A DNA stretch of 64,000 bases from an uncultured Rhizobiaceae group bacterium (GCA_937930845.1 CALHBJ010000010.1:1-64000); one strand, 5' to 3'; numbered from the stretch's first letter, positions 43,124 to 53,439 are shown. A program made the numbers and translations. The notes: generated from the sequence alone by a model not told the origin.

Positions 43124-43831
43124 TTACTTATCAACAAGTTGCAGGAGGTTTTCAGCAAGGACAGAATTGCTGGACATAACCGGTTTTCCAATTGCCTGAC
43201 TCACTTCATCGAGCAGGTCGATGGTTTTGAGATTGGTGCAGGACATAAACACCGCTTCAACCTCATCGCGAACACCAAGGGATTTGGCAGCATCAACAAT
43301 CGATTGACGGTCAATCCAGGCCACACGTGAATCATTGGCCTCGTTGAACGATCCAAATACCGGCGATTCAATGCCGTGTTCGGCCAGGACAGACCGCAAA
43401 TGCGCACTCACCGATTCCGTATAGGGAGACAGGAATGCAATCCGCGATATATTGCGTCGGCGGCAGGCATCCACCAGTGACGAAACCGGCTCGGTCACGG
43501 CATCGCAATCACAGCCCTGTTTGACCAGTTCACCAATCCGGCCCACGCCAATAACCGATGTGCCCGATGTGCAGCAATAGGCGACGCCCTTGAAGTGGGC
43601 GTTGCGGGGAAACAATTGCGCCGATCCTGAAATTTCATCCGCCATCGCACCTAAAGTTTCGTGGGTCACTTCAGTTCCATTAGGCACCCGGCTGACAAAC
43701 AGATTGCATTTTTCCGGCGGCAAAAGGCGGCGCAAATCGCTTTCAATCGTCTCATCGGTTTGCAGCACAATGATGCCCACATTTGGCAAACGCTCCGATT
43801 GGGAGATCATTTCATAGGCAAAATCTGTCAT
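43124..43831 (-). CDS. Arylmalonate decarboxylase / maleate isomerase (Asp/Glu racemase superfamily)-like protein
   Basis: Two Cys motifs VAYCCTSGTSVIG and EAVFMSCTNLKTIDLL; ATG overlaps the M24 stop codon. Confidence 0.75.
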   Translation of the reverse strand: MTDFAYEMISQSERLPNVGIIVLQTDETIESDLRRLLPPEKCNLFVSRVPNGTEVTHETLGAMADEISGSAQLFPRNAHFKGVAYCCTSGTSVIGVGRIGELVKQGCDCDAVTEPVSSLVDACRRRNISRIAFLSPYTESVSAHLRSVLAEHGIESPVFGSFNEANDSRVAWIDRQSIVDAAKSLGVRDEVEAVFMSCTNLKTIDLLDEVSQAIGKPVMSSNSVLAENLLQLVDK

Positions 43832-45006
43832 ATCGCTTGATCCAGTACAGGCAGTCCCTTTGGGCACGGTTTGGTCAGATAGCGCGCACCCGTTTCTTCA
43901 ATAACCACGTTTTCCTCATGTACGAGCATGCATCCGTCACGGGTCAATATGGAAGGCTCCAGCGTCAACACCATTCCGGTTTTAAGTTCGCTCGTATCAC
44001 CGGGAATGAGTGAGGGCCATTCGGTCAGTTGAATGCCAAGGCCGTGGCCAAGGCGACCGTTTTCAGACGTTCCTGCCCCGCCGGTCAGTACCTGATCCAT
44101 CGCGGCAAATATATCGCAGGCCCGCTGTCCTGGCCTGATCGCTTCAAACCCGGCCTGGGTTGCTTCGATAAGTACATCGTAGGCGGCAGCTGTTTCATTA
44201 TCCGCCGGGCCGAGGGAGAAATTGCGGTCAAAATCACAAAAATAACCGTCCCAAACCAGCCCGGTATCCAGCATGAGAATATCACCATTTTGCAAGGGCG
44301 CACTGGTGGCCGGCGAAATGACATCATCATAACCACAGGGCCCGTGCCCACCTGCAAGATAGGGCACCCAATCCGCCCCTTGCGCCAAACACGCCCGCTG
44401 AAATTCACGGCAAACCATGTCGAAACCAACACCGGGCCGGGCAAATTCACGCACGTTTGCAAATGCCCGTTCAGCGATCCCACAGGCATTTTCAATCTTT
44501 TCGATTTCGGCCTGGGATTTCACCATGCGCAAATTGGCAACAATCCCACAATCGCCCTCAATGCGCACAGGTCCAACCATCTGCGTGAGACGCTGAAAAT
44601 CGGCCAGCGGCATACGAACATGGGTTTCAATCCCGTCCGGCGTTCCCACGCGCCCGTCTTTAAACAGTTCAGACAGTGTATCCGCCAACAGCGACACACC
44701 ATCATCTTTCAAATCAGGCGACGACCATGTGCGGATATCGCGAACCGCCGTGCGCCGCATCAAGGGTGCACCAATGGTTGGGATCACTGCCACCGGCTCC
44801 CCGGACTGGGGAATAATGAGAAACCATGGCCGTGTCGGGCTTTCCCAGAAACGGGTCAGAAAACCGGTGAAATAATAAAACTCCGCCGGAGTGGTCAGCA
44901 GCAGTCCGTCCAAGTTATTGCGCGCCAGTTCAGCTTGTGCACCCGCAATGCGCCGGGCAAATTCGCCAGCGGCAAAACCACGAGCAGGCGCAGCTTTTTC
45001 CATCAT
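43828..45006 (-). CDS. M24 family (Xaa-Pro peptidase / ectoine hydrolase-like) protein
   Basis: Pita-bread metal motifs DILMLDTGLVWDGYFCDFDRNFSLG, GHGLGIQLTEWPSL, GMVLTLEPS, HEENVVIEETG. Confidence 0.88.
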   Translation of the reverse strand: MMEKAAPARGFAAGEFARRIAGAQAELARNNLDGLLLTTPAEFYYFTGFLTRFWESPTRPWFLIIPQSGEPVAVIPTIGAPLMRRTAVRDIRTWSSPDLKDDGVSLLADTLSELFKDGRVGTPDGIETHVRMPLADFQRLTQMVGPVRIEGDCGIVANLRMVKSQAEIEKIENACGIAERAFANVREFARPGVGFDMVCREFQRACLAQGADWVPYLAGGHGPCGYDDVISPATSAPLQNGDILMLDTGLVWDGYFCDFDRNFSLGPADNETAAAYDVLIEATQAGFEAIRPGQRACDIFAAMDQVLTGGAGTSENGRLGHGLGIQLTEWPSLIPGDTSELKTGMVLTLEPSILTRDGCMLVHEENVVIEETGARYLTKPCPKGLPVLDQAI

Positions 45007-46076
45007 GCAGGCCCTTCACTCAAAACCGCCAGGACAACGGATTCCCGGTTCAGCGAAATCGCCTGTGCCACAGCCTCGTCAAAAAGTGCAGCAACCCCCG
45101 CGCCCCCCGAAGGCGATGTGGCGAGATCCATATGCGCCAGGCGTGCCACCATTTCCGCCACCTGTTCATCGCTCAAAGTCACGAAATAATCGGCGTCACG
45201 GGCCAGGCCTTTCAGGGCAATCAACGACGCTTCCTTACAGTCCAAACGCCCCATATTGGATGTTGGCCCAACCGTGTTCACCAACTGCCCCGCCTCAATG
45301 CTGGCCTGCAAGGCTGGCGCAAAAACAGGCTCAACAACCGCTATGACAGGACCATCCCCCCACACCTTACGGAAAAAAGCTGCAAGTGCGGCAGCCATAC
45401 CACCAACACCGGCTTGCAGGAATATATGGCTTGGAGCAGACGCCATTTGCTCAGCAGCTTCAGCAGCAGCAACAAGATAGCCTTCCATCAGCCGGTAGGG
45501 CGTGTCGAAATAGCCCTCCCAGGAGGTGTCGGAGAGCACAATCATATCTTCCGATTTGGCCGCCTCCAGCGCCGCATTCATGCTTTGCTCATAGTCTGAA
45601 CCATGAATGCGCACATCCGCCCCCATGTCGCGAAGTCGTTCAGCAAAGGAAGCTGGCACGGTTTCCGCCAGATAAATAACCGCCTTGGCGCCAAAAATGC
45701 GCGCCCCCGCCGCAACCGACAATCCGTGATTGCCCGCACTAGCCGTGACAAAGGTTTCGCCCGTGAGAGCTGAGGCATAGTCTTCACCCACCACCCGTTC
45801 AGCCGCCTTGTGCGCGATGACATAGGCCGCACCCAGGGCCTTGAAACTGCCCAGCCCCATGCGGCTTCGTTCATCCTTGATGAACACGTTCTTCACACCA
45901 GCCTCGTTGGCAAGTTGCTCATGTTCCACAAGCGGCGTATTTGCCGCTGCCGGACACAGCGCCAACAGCTTTTGCACCGCTGCCACATCAACGCTTGGAT
46001 ATGGCGTCTGCTTCGGCAGATCGATTGCCTGTTTGGATATCCGCCAGGCATTGGCGAGAACTGTTGAATTGCTCAT
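45003..46076 (-). CDS. Diaminopropionate ammonia-lyase family PLP enzyme
   Basis: IKDERSRMGLGSFKALGAAYVI PLP-lysine motif, TASAGNHGLSVAAGARIFGAKAVIYL, LQAGVGGMAAALAAFF. Confidence 0.85.
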   Translation of the reverse strand: MSNSTVLANAWRISKQAIDLPKQTPYPSVDVAAVQKLLALCPAAANTPLVEHEQLANEAGVKNVFIKDERSRMGLGSFKALGAAYVIAHKAAERVVGEDYASALTGETFVTASAGNHGLSVAAGARIFGAKAVIYLAETVPASFAERLRDMGADVRIHGSDYEQSMNAALEAAKSEDMIVLSDTSWEGYFDTPYRLMEGYLVAAAEAAEQMASAPSHIFLQAGVGGMAAALAAFFRKVWGDGPVIAVVEPVFAPALQASIEAGQLVNTVGPTSNMGRLDCKEASLIALKGLARDADYFVTLSDEQVAEMVARLAHMDLATSPSGGAGVAALFDEAVAQAISLNRESVVLAVLSEGPA

Positions 46077-47047
46077 GAGTTTGCAAACACCTGTTTTTCA
46101 ATCCAGTCATAAGTTGGCTTCAACCCATCAGCCAGTGATGTGGAAGGTTGCCAACCCAGTTTTTGCGCAATGAGTTGGTTATCACTGTTGCGCCCACGCA
46201 CCCCTTGCGGGCCAGGAATATGGTTTTTTCTAAGCTCTTTTCCAGCAATGGAACTCACAATGTCTACGAGGCTGTTGATCGTCACCATTTCATCGGAGCC
46301 GATGTTCACCGGCCCTTGAAAATCGGAATGCATCAGCCGCAAAAACCCTTCCACGCATTCATCCACATACAGGAATGAACGGGTCTGCAACCCATCCCCC
46401 CAGATTTCCACTTCGCCGCCGGACTGGGCGGTGGCAACTTTTCGGCAAATGGCAGCGGGCGCTTTCTCACGCCCATCGCGCCAGCTGCCTTCCGGGCCAA
46501 AAATATTATGCAACCGGGCCACCCGCGGTTCGATCCCGTGATTGCGGCCATAGGCGAGATAGAGTCTTTCGGAAAACAGTTTCTCCCAACCATATTCACT
46601 GTCTGGCGCGGCAGGATAGGCGGAATCTTCGGCGCAATTTGGATTGTCAGGATCCAGCTGATTGTGTTCAGGATACATGCAGGCGGAGGATGTATAGAAT
46701 ATCCGTTTGATGTTTCGCTTGTGACAGGCGTCAAGAACATTGAGATTGATGGTCGCTGAATTGTGCATCACATCGGCATCATTTTCGCCGGTGAAGATGT
46801 ATCCTGCGCCCCCCATATCAGCAGCCAGTTGATAAACCTCATCAAAACGCTGGTCGACGGCCCGGGCAACGAAAGCCTGATCGCGCAAATCGCCCACGAC
46901 AAAATCATCCGCATCGGTTTCAGAATATTCAGGAAACTTCAAATCGGTTCCCCGCACCCAATAGCCTTCAGCTTTCAACCGGCGCACCAGATGATGCCCG
47001 ATAAAGCCCCCTGCTCCGCACACCAAAACCCGTTTGCGTTCAGCCAT
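46073..47047 (-). CDS. NAD-dependent epimerase/dehydratase (GDP-mannose 3,5-epimerase-like)
   Basis: VLVCGAGGFIGHHLVRRLKAEGYWVRGTDLKFPEYSETDADDFVVGDLRD...QLAADMGGAGYIFT...YTSSACMYPEHNQLD...YGWEKLFSERL. Confidence 0.85.
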   Translation of the reverse strand: MAERKRVLVCGAGGFIGHHLVRRLKAEGYWVRGTDLKFPEYSETDADDFVVGDLRDQAFVARAVDQRFDEVYQLAADMGGAGYIFTGENDADVMHNSATINLNVLDACHKRNIKRIFYTSSACMYPEHNQLDPDNPNCAEDSAYPAAPDSEYGWEKLFSERLYLAYGRNHGIEPRVARLHNIFGPEGSWRDGREKAPAAICRKVATAQSGGEVEIWGDGLQTRSFLYVDECVEGFLRLMHSDFQGPVNIGSDEMVTINSLVDIVSSIAGKELRKNHIPGPQGVRGRNSDNQLIAQKLGWQPSTSLADGLKPTYDWIEKQVFANS

Positions 47048-47130
47048 ACCAAGGCACCTTTATCTCGTCGCTGCGCTACAAATCGTTTGGCTCATTTGCG
47101 CGCATCATGCAAACAACCACAGGTTCGGTT

Positions 47131-48027
47131 TTAAGAGTTTCGCCCTCGCGCTGCCCGCGCCAACAATTTTTCAGCCTTGCGCAAATGTGGACGATCCAGC
47201 ATCTGCCCCTCCACACCCAGCACCCCTGGATTTCCAGCCGCCGCAAAAGCATCGACAATGGCCTGCCCCTTTGCCAGTTCCTCTGCCGATGGCGTGAAGA
47301 CCTCGTTGATGACAGGAACCTGGGCTGGGTGGATCGCCATTTTGCCAACAAAACCGTCCAGCATTGCGTTCACACATTCTGCCCGGAAACCGGCCTCATC
47401 ACGAAAATCCGGATAGACCGTATCCAGCGCATCCACCTGTGCCGCCACCGCCCCCAACAGGGTTTGCACACGGGCAAATCTGAACACATCGCGATAGCTG
47501 CCATCATCATTGCGCCGCCGCATAGCGCCAATATCAGCCGACAAATCTTCCGCCCCCCAGGTCACTGCGGCCAGCCGCTTGCTAGACCTGCGATAAGTGC
47601 CAGCATTCAATGTGCCAATTGCCGTTTCGGTAATTATCGCGATAATTTCCGTGCTGCCATCGGCAAGGCCATGGTCAACTTCGTGAACCCGCAAAAGAGC
47701 GTCGAGCCGCGTAACATCCTGCCCATGCTCGCTCTTGGGCAACACAATGCCATGGGGTGCCGCGGCCATCACCGCAGTCAGATCATCCCCGGTCAACTCC
47801 GTATCAAATGCATTCACCCGCACAAACAGTCTTGGGCGAAGTGCCACCGCATCAGCGGATAATTGGCCGTGTGCCTGCAAAAAATTCGCCGTAATTTCAC
47901 GTGCGGCCTGTTTATTGTCCAGCGCAACGCTGTCTTCCAGATCAATCAACAACCCATCAGCGCCGCTCGTGAGCGCCTTTTCCAGCTTGCGCGCGCTGTC
48001 ACCGGGGACGAATAGCCAGGAGCGCAT
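47131..48027 (-). CDS. CoA ester lyase (HpcH/HpaI / CitE family)
   Basis: RSWLFVPGDSARKLEKALTSGADGLLIDLEDSVA...FVRVNAFDTELTGDDL...GFVGKMAIHPAQVPVINEVFTPS. Confidence 0.9.
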   Translation of the reverse strand: MRSWLFVPGDSARKLEKALTSGADGLLIDLEDSVALDNKQAAREITANFLQAHGQLSADAVALRPRLFVRVNAFDTELTGDDLTAVMAAAPHGIVLPKSEHGQDVTRLDALLRVHEVDHGLADGSTEIIAIITETAIGTLNAGTYRRSSKRLAAVTWGAEDLSADIGAMRRRNDDGSYRDVFRFARVQTLLGAVAAQVDALDTVYPDFRDEAGFRAECVNAMLDGFVGKMAIHPAQVPVINEVFTPSAEELAKGQAIVDAFAAAGNPGVLGVEGQMLDRPHLRKAEKLLARAARGRNS

Positions 48028-48479
48028 CAGGACGGTTCACGCAACATCATGGCCTGACGGTGGCAACTGCACACCAGTTCGCCATCCTGATTATAGCCCT
48101 TATGCAGGAAATCGACGATGCCACGATCGGGTTTTGACCGCGATTCCCGCACGGCGATAACCTCGGTCACCGCATGTATTGTATCCCCCTGAAACACCGG
48201 GTTCGGGAAGCTGGTTTCCTTAAAGCCAAGATTCCCAATCGTGGTGCCCAGGGTCGTATCCCCAACCGACACGCCAATCACCAAACCAAGCGTGATAATG
48301 GAATTCACCAGCGGTTTGCCCCACATGGTCTGTTCGGCAAAATGCCGGTCTATGTGAAGCGGCTGGGGGTTCAAAGTCATGTTGGAAAACAGCATATTGT
48401 CGCTTTCCGTAATGGTTTTTCGCAACTCGTGCTCAAACACCTGACCCATAAAAAAGGCATCAAAATACAAACCAGCCAT
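48027..48479 (-). CDS. MaoC family dehydratase
   Basis: MTLNPQPLHIDRHFAEQTMWGKPLVNSIITLGLVIGVSVGDTTLGT hot-dog hydratase motif; stop overlaps the CoA-lyase start. Confidence 0.88.
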   Translation of the reverse strand: MAGLYFDAFFMGQVFEHELRKTITESDNMLFSNMTLNPQPLHIDRHFAEQTMWGKPLVNSIITLGLVIGVSVGDTTLGTTIGNLGFKETSFPNPVFQGDTIHAVTEVIAVRESRSKPDRGIVDFLHKGYNQDGELVCSCHRQAMMLREPS

Positions 48480-48695
48480 CGGACTTTCCCGCAGATTGCA
48501 ACGCGATCAGGCTAAGGTCTGACACAAGTGAGAGCAAGCAAAACCAGCGCTTTGGCGCGACAATCATGGTTACCAACCCCCAAATATTCATAGTGAACGA
48601 AGGATTAAGGTTTGTGCGTTACAAACAGGGTTAGCCCAAAGTGTTTCGGGCGTTGTTTTGTTGCGTAAGTTGCGTTGAGTAGTGTGGAGTAGAGT

Positions 48696-49820
48696 ATGTT
48701 TGTAGAGCGCTTTATGGCGTGGGCTGACGAGGCCTGCGCAATCGAACGGGCGGCTGCTGTTGAAGAACTGGCCCGCCATTACGTCGGTCAAAATATTGCA
48801 GATGAAGACATCGCAGCGACCGAACAGGTTTTCACCATTTTATTGAATGACGACGCCTGCGCGGTGCGGCTGGCAATGGCTCAACGGCTTTCGCCCTGCC
48901 CTTTCACGCCGCGCGTCATCATTTTCAGCCTTGCTCACGATATTGCTGATATCGCCAGCGCGGTTTATGCCGCAGCGCCACATTTTTCCCCCCAGGAACT
49001 GGCGCTGGCCATATCCCACCCCGATCCGTCGGTTCGTCTGGCCATTGCAAACCGCAAGGAACTTGAAGCACCCACCGTGCGCGCCATTTGTGAAGATGGG
49101 TGCCGTGAAACGGTTGTAGCCCTGCTGGACAATCCCATGGTGCGCCTTGGGCCACATTTCATGCATGATATCGCACTGCGGCTGGGCAGCGACGCCGCCA
49201 TTCGTGACCGGTTGAGCGCATGTGATGACATTTTGCCGGTCACCCGCCAGCAATTGGCACACAATCTGGCACAAAGCCTTACAGGGTCCACTGGCCTTAT
49301 CCGCCTGTGCGAAGCCGGTCGCCTGGGTCATGCCGCCCTTGATGCCTGCAACCGTGCCACTGTGGAAATTGCAGCCGCGTGCGATGAAGCCGCCATGTAT
49401 ACCTATGTGGAACATCTTTGCGCATCCGGCCAACTCACCCCTGCTCTTCTGGCGCGCTCCATTTGTGATGGTGAACTGTCTTTGTTTGTCCACGCCCTGG
49501 CCAACCTCACCGGCAGTTCGGTCAAGCGTGTATCAGCGATCATCAGCGATGCCCGCATTCCCGCCTTCCAGGCCTTGTATAAAGCCAGCGGATTGCCCCA
49601 GGGTGCTTACGGCGTGTTTGTGGCAGCCATCGTCAGCATCAACACGGATGCTTCCATGAACATGGTCCTGGAAGACGTGATGGAAGCAGTTGCCGATGAT
49701 GACACCGTCAGCGGCGATGTACTTGCCCTGCTTGGTCGTATGGCAGCTGAACGGGGACGCGCCACTGCCCGGGCGACCTCTTTGGAACAGCCTGCGGAAT
49801 TGTTCCTGGAAGCGGCTTAA
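48696..49820 (+). CDS. DUF2336 domain-containing protein
   Basis: HEAT-like repeats: FTILLNDDACAVRLAMAQRLSPCPFTPRVIIFSLAHDIADIASAVYAAAPHFS... Confidence 0.7.
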   Translation: MFVERFMAWADEACAIERAAAVEELARHYVGQNIADEDIAATEQVFTILLNDDACAVRLAMAQRLSPCPFTPRVIIFSLAHDIADIASAVYAAAPHFSPQELALAISHPDPSVRLAIANRKELEAPTVRAICEDGCRETVVALLDNPMVRLGPHFMHDIALRLGSDAAIRDRLSACDDILPVTRQQLAHNLAQSLTGSTGLIRLCEAGRLGHAALDACNRATVEIAAACDEAAMYTYVEHLCASGQLTPALLARSICDGELSLFVHALANLTGSSVKRVSAIISDARIPAFQALYKASGLPQGAYGVFVAAIVSINTDASMNMVLEDVMEAVADDDTVSGDVLALLGRMAAERGRATARATSLEQPAELFLEAA

Positions 49821-49932
49821 GCGACTTAAAAAAACAATAGCACAGGCGGCATCAATGCCGCCTTGCGCCCACCTGCAACGCTTGGTAAGAGCGACCCATT
49901 CCGGCACCCAAGTCGCTGGAAAGCCAAAGCGC

Positions 49933-50017
49933 GCGGCTGTGGCGGAACTGGTAGACGCGCCAGATTTAGGTTCTGGTATCGCAAGATGTGGGGGTTCGAG
50001 TCCCTTCAGCCGCACCA
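49933..50017 (+). tRNA. tRNA-Leu (TAG anticodon)
   Basis: GCGGCTGTGGCGGAACTGGTAGACGCGCCAGATTTAGGTTCTGGTATCGCAAGATGTGGGGGTTCGAGTCCCTTCAGCCGCACCA; long variable arm, CCA encoded. Confidence 0.95.
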
Positions 50018-50058
50018 TCAACAAATCCAATACCCGTTTGCAAAAATTGCAGCACGGC

Positions 50059-50841
50059 TTATTGGACAGCTTTTGCTTTTTTCTTGCCCTTATTGCGCAA
50101 CACATGGCTGTAGGCTGGATTGTACAAATCGCTGTCACGAAATTCCACATCCCCCATCACCGGGCCAACGAGAATGAGCGCCGTGCGGGTGATTTTTGCC
50201 TTGCGCACCTCGTCCTTCATTTCTGCCAGCGTGGTGCGAATGTATAATTCATCCGGCCAGGTCGCCCGATAGGCAATCACCACGGGGCAGTCGGCCCCGT
50301 AATAGGGTTCCAGCGCTTCACGAATATAGACCAGATTGCGAATGGACAGGTGAATGGCGAGTGTCGCGCCGGACTGGCCCAAAATCTCCAACTGTTCACC
50401 CGGCGGCATGCTGGAAGCCTTCATGCCCGTGCGTGTGATGATCACGGTTTGGGCGATTTCCGGCAGGGTCAGTTCGGTTTTCAATTTCGCAGCCGCCCCG
50501 GCAAAAGCCGGCACGCCAGGCACCACATCATAATCGATCCCCAGGGCATCGAGACGGCGCATTTGTTCGGCAACCGCGCCGTAAATTGCCGGATCACCCG
50601 AATGCACCCGCGCCACATCCTCGCCACGCTCATGGGCAGCACGCATTTCTTCCACAATGGCATCAAGATGCATGGGCGCGGTGTCCATCACCAACGCATC
50701 GTCGGGCGCTGCTGCAACGATTTCCTCCGGTACCAGCGACCCGGCATAGAGGCACACGGGACACTTTTCGATCAACCGCAAACCGCGCACAGTAATGAGG
50801 TCCGGTGCCCCCGGCCCGGCGCCAATAAAATATACACTCAT
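50059..50841 (-). CDS. cobM: Precorrin-4 C(11)-methyltransferase
   Basis: MSVYFIGAGPGAPDLITVRGLRLIEKCPVCLYAGSLVPEEIV...RVHSGDPAIYGAVAEQMRRL. Confidence 0.95.
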   Translation of the reverse strand: MSVYFIGAGPGAPDLITVRGLRLIEKCPVCLYAGSLVPEEIVAAAPDDALVMDTAPMHLDAIVEEMRAAHERGEDVARVHSGDPAIYGAVAEQMRRLDALGIDYDVVPGVPAFAGAAAKLKTELTLPEIAQTVIITRTGMKASSMPPGEQLEILGQSGATLAIHLSIRNLVYIREALEPYYGADCPVVIAYRATWPDELYIRTTLAEMKDEVRKAKITRTALILVGPVMGDVEFRDSDLYNPAYSHVLRNKGKKKAKAVQ

Positions 50842-52673
50842 GAACTGCTCCCGATTTGTGTGCCTTCTTTCGCCGCATAGCCACGTGGCGTATACACCCA
50901 GGTTTTACCGTCTCCAGTCATCACCGTGCGCGTATCGCTGGACCCAACGATGACAACGGTGAGCATGTCCACATCATCCACCTGCAAATCCGCCAGATCG
51001 ACCACCCGCATAGTTTCACCCGGCCGCCCCAGATTGTTAGCCAGTATGACCGGGGTGTTGGCAGGCCGGTGTTGCAGCAACACATCACGTGCATAGGCAA
51101 GCTGGGTGCGGCGGCGCTTGGACACCGGGTTGTAAAACGCAATGACGAAATCCCCTTCAGCCGCAGCTTTGACCCGCATCTGGATCGAGGGCCAGGGCGT
51201 CAACAGATCGGAAAGTGAGATGGTGCAAAAATCGTGGCCCAATGGCGCTCCGGCCCGGGCCGCAGCGCCCTGCAGGGCCGAAATGCCCGGCGATACATCA
51301 ATGGCGATCCGGCCAGCCCCATCGCTCAGTCCGCCATTTTGCAACAACTCGAATACCAGCGTGGCCATGGCATAGATGCCCGCATCACCGGAACACACCA
51401 GCGCCACGTCACGCCCGGTTCCCGCCAGTTCCATGGCGTGTCGAACCCGATCTTCTTCACGCCCCAGGTCAAAATCATGCCGGGTTTTGCCCACGGCTAA
51501 ATCGCCCAACAGGTCCAGATAAAGCGAATAGCCCACCAGATCACTGGCGCGGCGCACATAATCCGTCACCTCCGGGGAGCGCCAGCCATCGCTTCCAGGC
51601 CCAATGCCCACCACATAAAGATGGCCACGCGATCTCGCCCTGTTTTCCGGTTCTGACGTGCCCAACTGCGCCACTGCAAGGGTCGCTCTGGTTGATTTGA
51701 CTTTAGGAACGATCAGTTTTCCCTGCGGGCCAACAGCGGCCAGGGCGGCGCCTTCACTGACCCCGTGGCAGCCAACTTCCGCAAACACGATGTCAGATGG
51801 GTTTTGCAGACGATGGGTTTCTTCTTCCAGCGCCTGTGCCGTGAAAAATTCAACCGAAACACCAAGGCGCTCGCCCAGTGCGTTGATGGCCACCTCATCA
51901 GCCTTAAGATCAATCGACACAACCCGCGCAATCCGTTCCAACGCGATGTCATGGTTGCTTAAAGTCTCAGCCAACAGCTCGTTTATTTCAGATGGCGCAG
52001 CCCCCCGTTCGCACCCCGCGCCGACAACCAGGTCGCGTTTGTAAAATACCAAATGGGAATCGCCCGCTAGCAGGGGAACGCTGGTGGCCGAAATCGTTAC
52101 TTCGCCTGTTTCGTTTTTCCCAGCCAGGGGCAGATCCGCCTTTTGCAGCCAGTCCGCCTCCTCCAAAAGATCGCCGCCAAACGATACTTTTCCCCCGGCC
52201 AGCAATGCCGCCATCACCGGTTTCGCCGCCTGCGGGTTGGCCAGAACCCAGCCATACGGCGGTTCGTCCAGTGCCACGCCAAACCGCAAATCACCCGCCG
52301 TGGTGATGGCAGCATGCCCCCCAAGCCTGTCGGCGATAACACGGGCAATCTGATTGGCGCCATGGTGGCCACCCAATGCAGGCACCACGCTGGACCCATC
52401 ATCAGCCACGCAAACCACGGGAGGCTCTGTGGTCTTGTCCCCCAGATGCGGGGCCAGCAATCGCACAACCGCGCCAGTTGCCATGACCGCAATGATCGTT
52501 TCGCCAGCATTAAATAACGCGCCAAGATGCGCACCAATATTGGAGAACATCACTTCGGCAGTTCCAATGCGCCCCTCCAGCCCATGCAATATGCCACCTG
52601 TTAGAGCACAGATTTCTTCCGCCACCGGCAGGGCCGAGACAGACAGCACGACGACCGCAGGTTTACTTGTCAT
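50838..52673 (-). CDS. CbiG-CobJ fusion (cobalt-precorrin-5A hydrolase-like domain + precorrin-3B C17-methyltransferase)
   Basis: CbiG-like half (AVMATGAVVRLLAPHLGDKTTEPPVVCVADDGSSVVPALGGHHGANQIAR) joined to CobJ half (GHLYVVGIGPGSDGWRSPEV...ALVCSGDAGIYAMATLVFELL); start set at MTSKPAVVV instead of 52862. Confidence 0.93.
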   Translation of the reverse strand: MTSKPAVVVLSVSALPVAEEICALTGGILHGLEGRIGTAEVMFSNIGAHLGALFNAGETIIAVMATGAVVRLLAPHLGDKTTEPPVVCVADDGSSVVPALGGHHGANQIARVIADRLGGHAAITTAGDLRFGVALDEPPYGWVLANPQAAKPVMAALLAGGKVSFGGDLLEEADWLQKADLPLAGKNETGEVTISATSVPLLAGDSHLVFYKRDLVVGAGCERGAAPSEINELLAETLSNHDIALERIARVVSIDLKADEVAINALGERLGVSVEFFTAQALEEETHRLQNPSDIVFAEVGCHGVSEGAALAAVGPQGKLIVPKVKSTRATLAVAQLGTSEPENRARSRGHLYVVGIGPGSDGWRSPEVTDYVRRASDLVGYSLYLDLLGDLAVGKTRHDFDLGREEDRVRHAMELAGTGRDVALVCSGDAGIYAMATLVFELLQNGGLSDGAGRIAIDVSPGISALQGAAARAGAPLGHDFCTISLSDLLTPWPSIQMRVKAAAEGDFVIAFYNPVSKRRRTQLAYARDVLLQHRPANTPVILANNLGRPGETMRVVDLADLQVDDVDMLTVVIVGSSDTRTVMTGDGKTWVYTPRGYAAKEGTQIGSSS

Positions 52674-52680
52674 TTCGGGA

Positions 52681-53439
52681 TCACTCACGTTCGGCAGCCT
52701 TGTTTGAATTATCTGCAAGATTGAACGGCAGGCTGGCAATCCAGTCCTCCTCTCCCTTGTAGATGAGGATGATTGAAAAATAGGGAGCCGCACCTTCGTG
52801 CACATCGCACAGGCGCTTGATTTCCTGATTGTCCAAAGTGACCCGCTCCAGATAGGCCGCACGGTTCATCAGCCCCGCCTGGTCGATCAAATCGCGCATA
52901 CGCTCGATGTGACGCCCAACTTTAATAATGGCAACCGCATCGGCGGCTTCCAGAGCCTGCGAAATCTTGTCATCATCCATGGGTGCCGGAACAATGGTCA
53001 ACTGATCATTGCGGGCGGCCAATGGCCGGCCAAGCACGGCTGCTGATGCCATCAGGGACGAAATTCCCGGCACAACCTCGCAGGCGTATTTGTGAGCAAG
53101 CCGCTCGTAAAGATACATAAAAGAACCGTAGAAAAACGGATCCCCCTCGCACAACACAACCACGTCCCGACCTGAATCCAGTTCTGCGGCAATCTCGACA
53201 GCAGCCTGATCATAAACAGATTTCGCCGGAAACCGCTCAACCCGCATCGGCACGATGATCGCGATTTCCTTTTGATCCGGGCGCAAATATTGCGACACGA
53301 TTGAGCGGGCAAAACTCTGCCCGTGGTCTGGTGCCGGATAGGCGATAACCTGCGCCACTTCCAGCAATCTATGGGCTTTCAATGTGAGCAATTCAGGATC
53401 ACCTGGGCCAACACCGATACCGTATAATGTGCCGCTCAT
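52681..53439 (-). CDS. cobI: Precorrin-2 C(20)-methyltransferase
   Basis: MSGTLYGIGVGPGDPELLTLKAHRLLEVAQVIAYPAP...VVLCEGDPFFYGSFMYLYERL. Confidence 0.95.
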   Translation of the reverse strand: MSGTLYGIGVGPGDPELLTLKAHRLLEVAQVIAYPAPDHGQSFARSIVSQYLRPDQKEIAIIVPMRVERFPAKSVYDQAAVEIAAELDSGRDVVVLCEGDPFFYGSFMYLYERLAHKYACEVVPGISSLMASAAVLGRPLAARNDQLTIVPAPMDDDKISQALEAADAVAIIKVGRHIERMRDLIDQAGLMNRAAYLERVTLDNQEIKRLCDVHEGAAPYFSIILIYKGEEDWIASLPFNLADNSNKAAERE

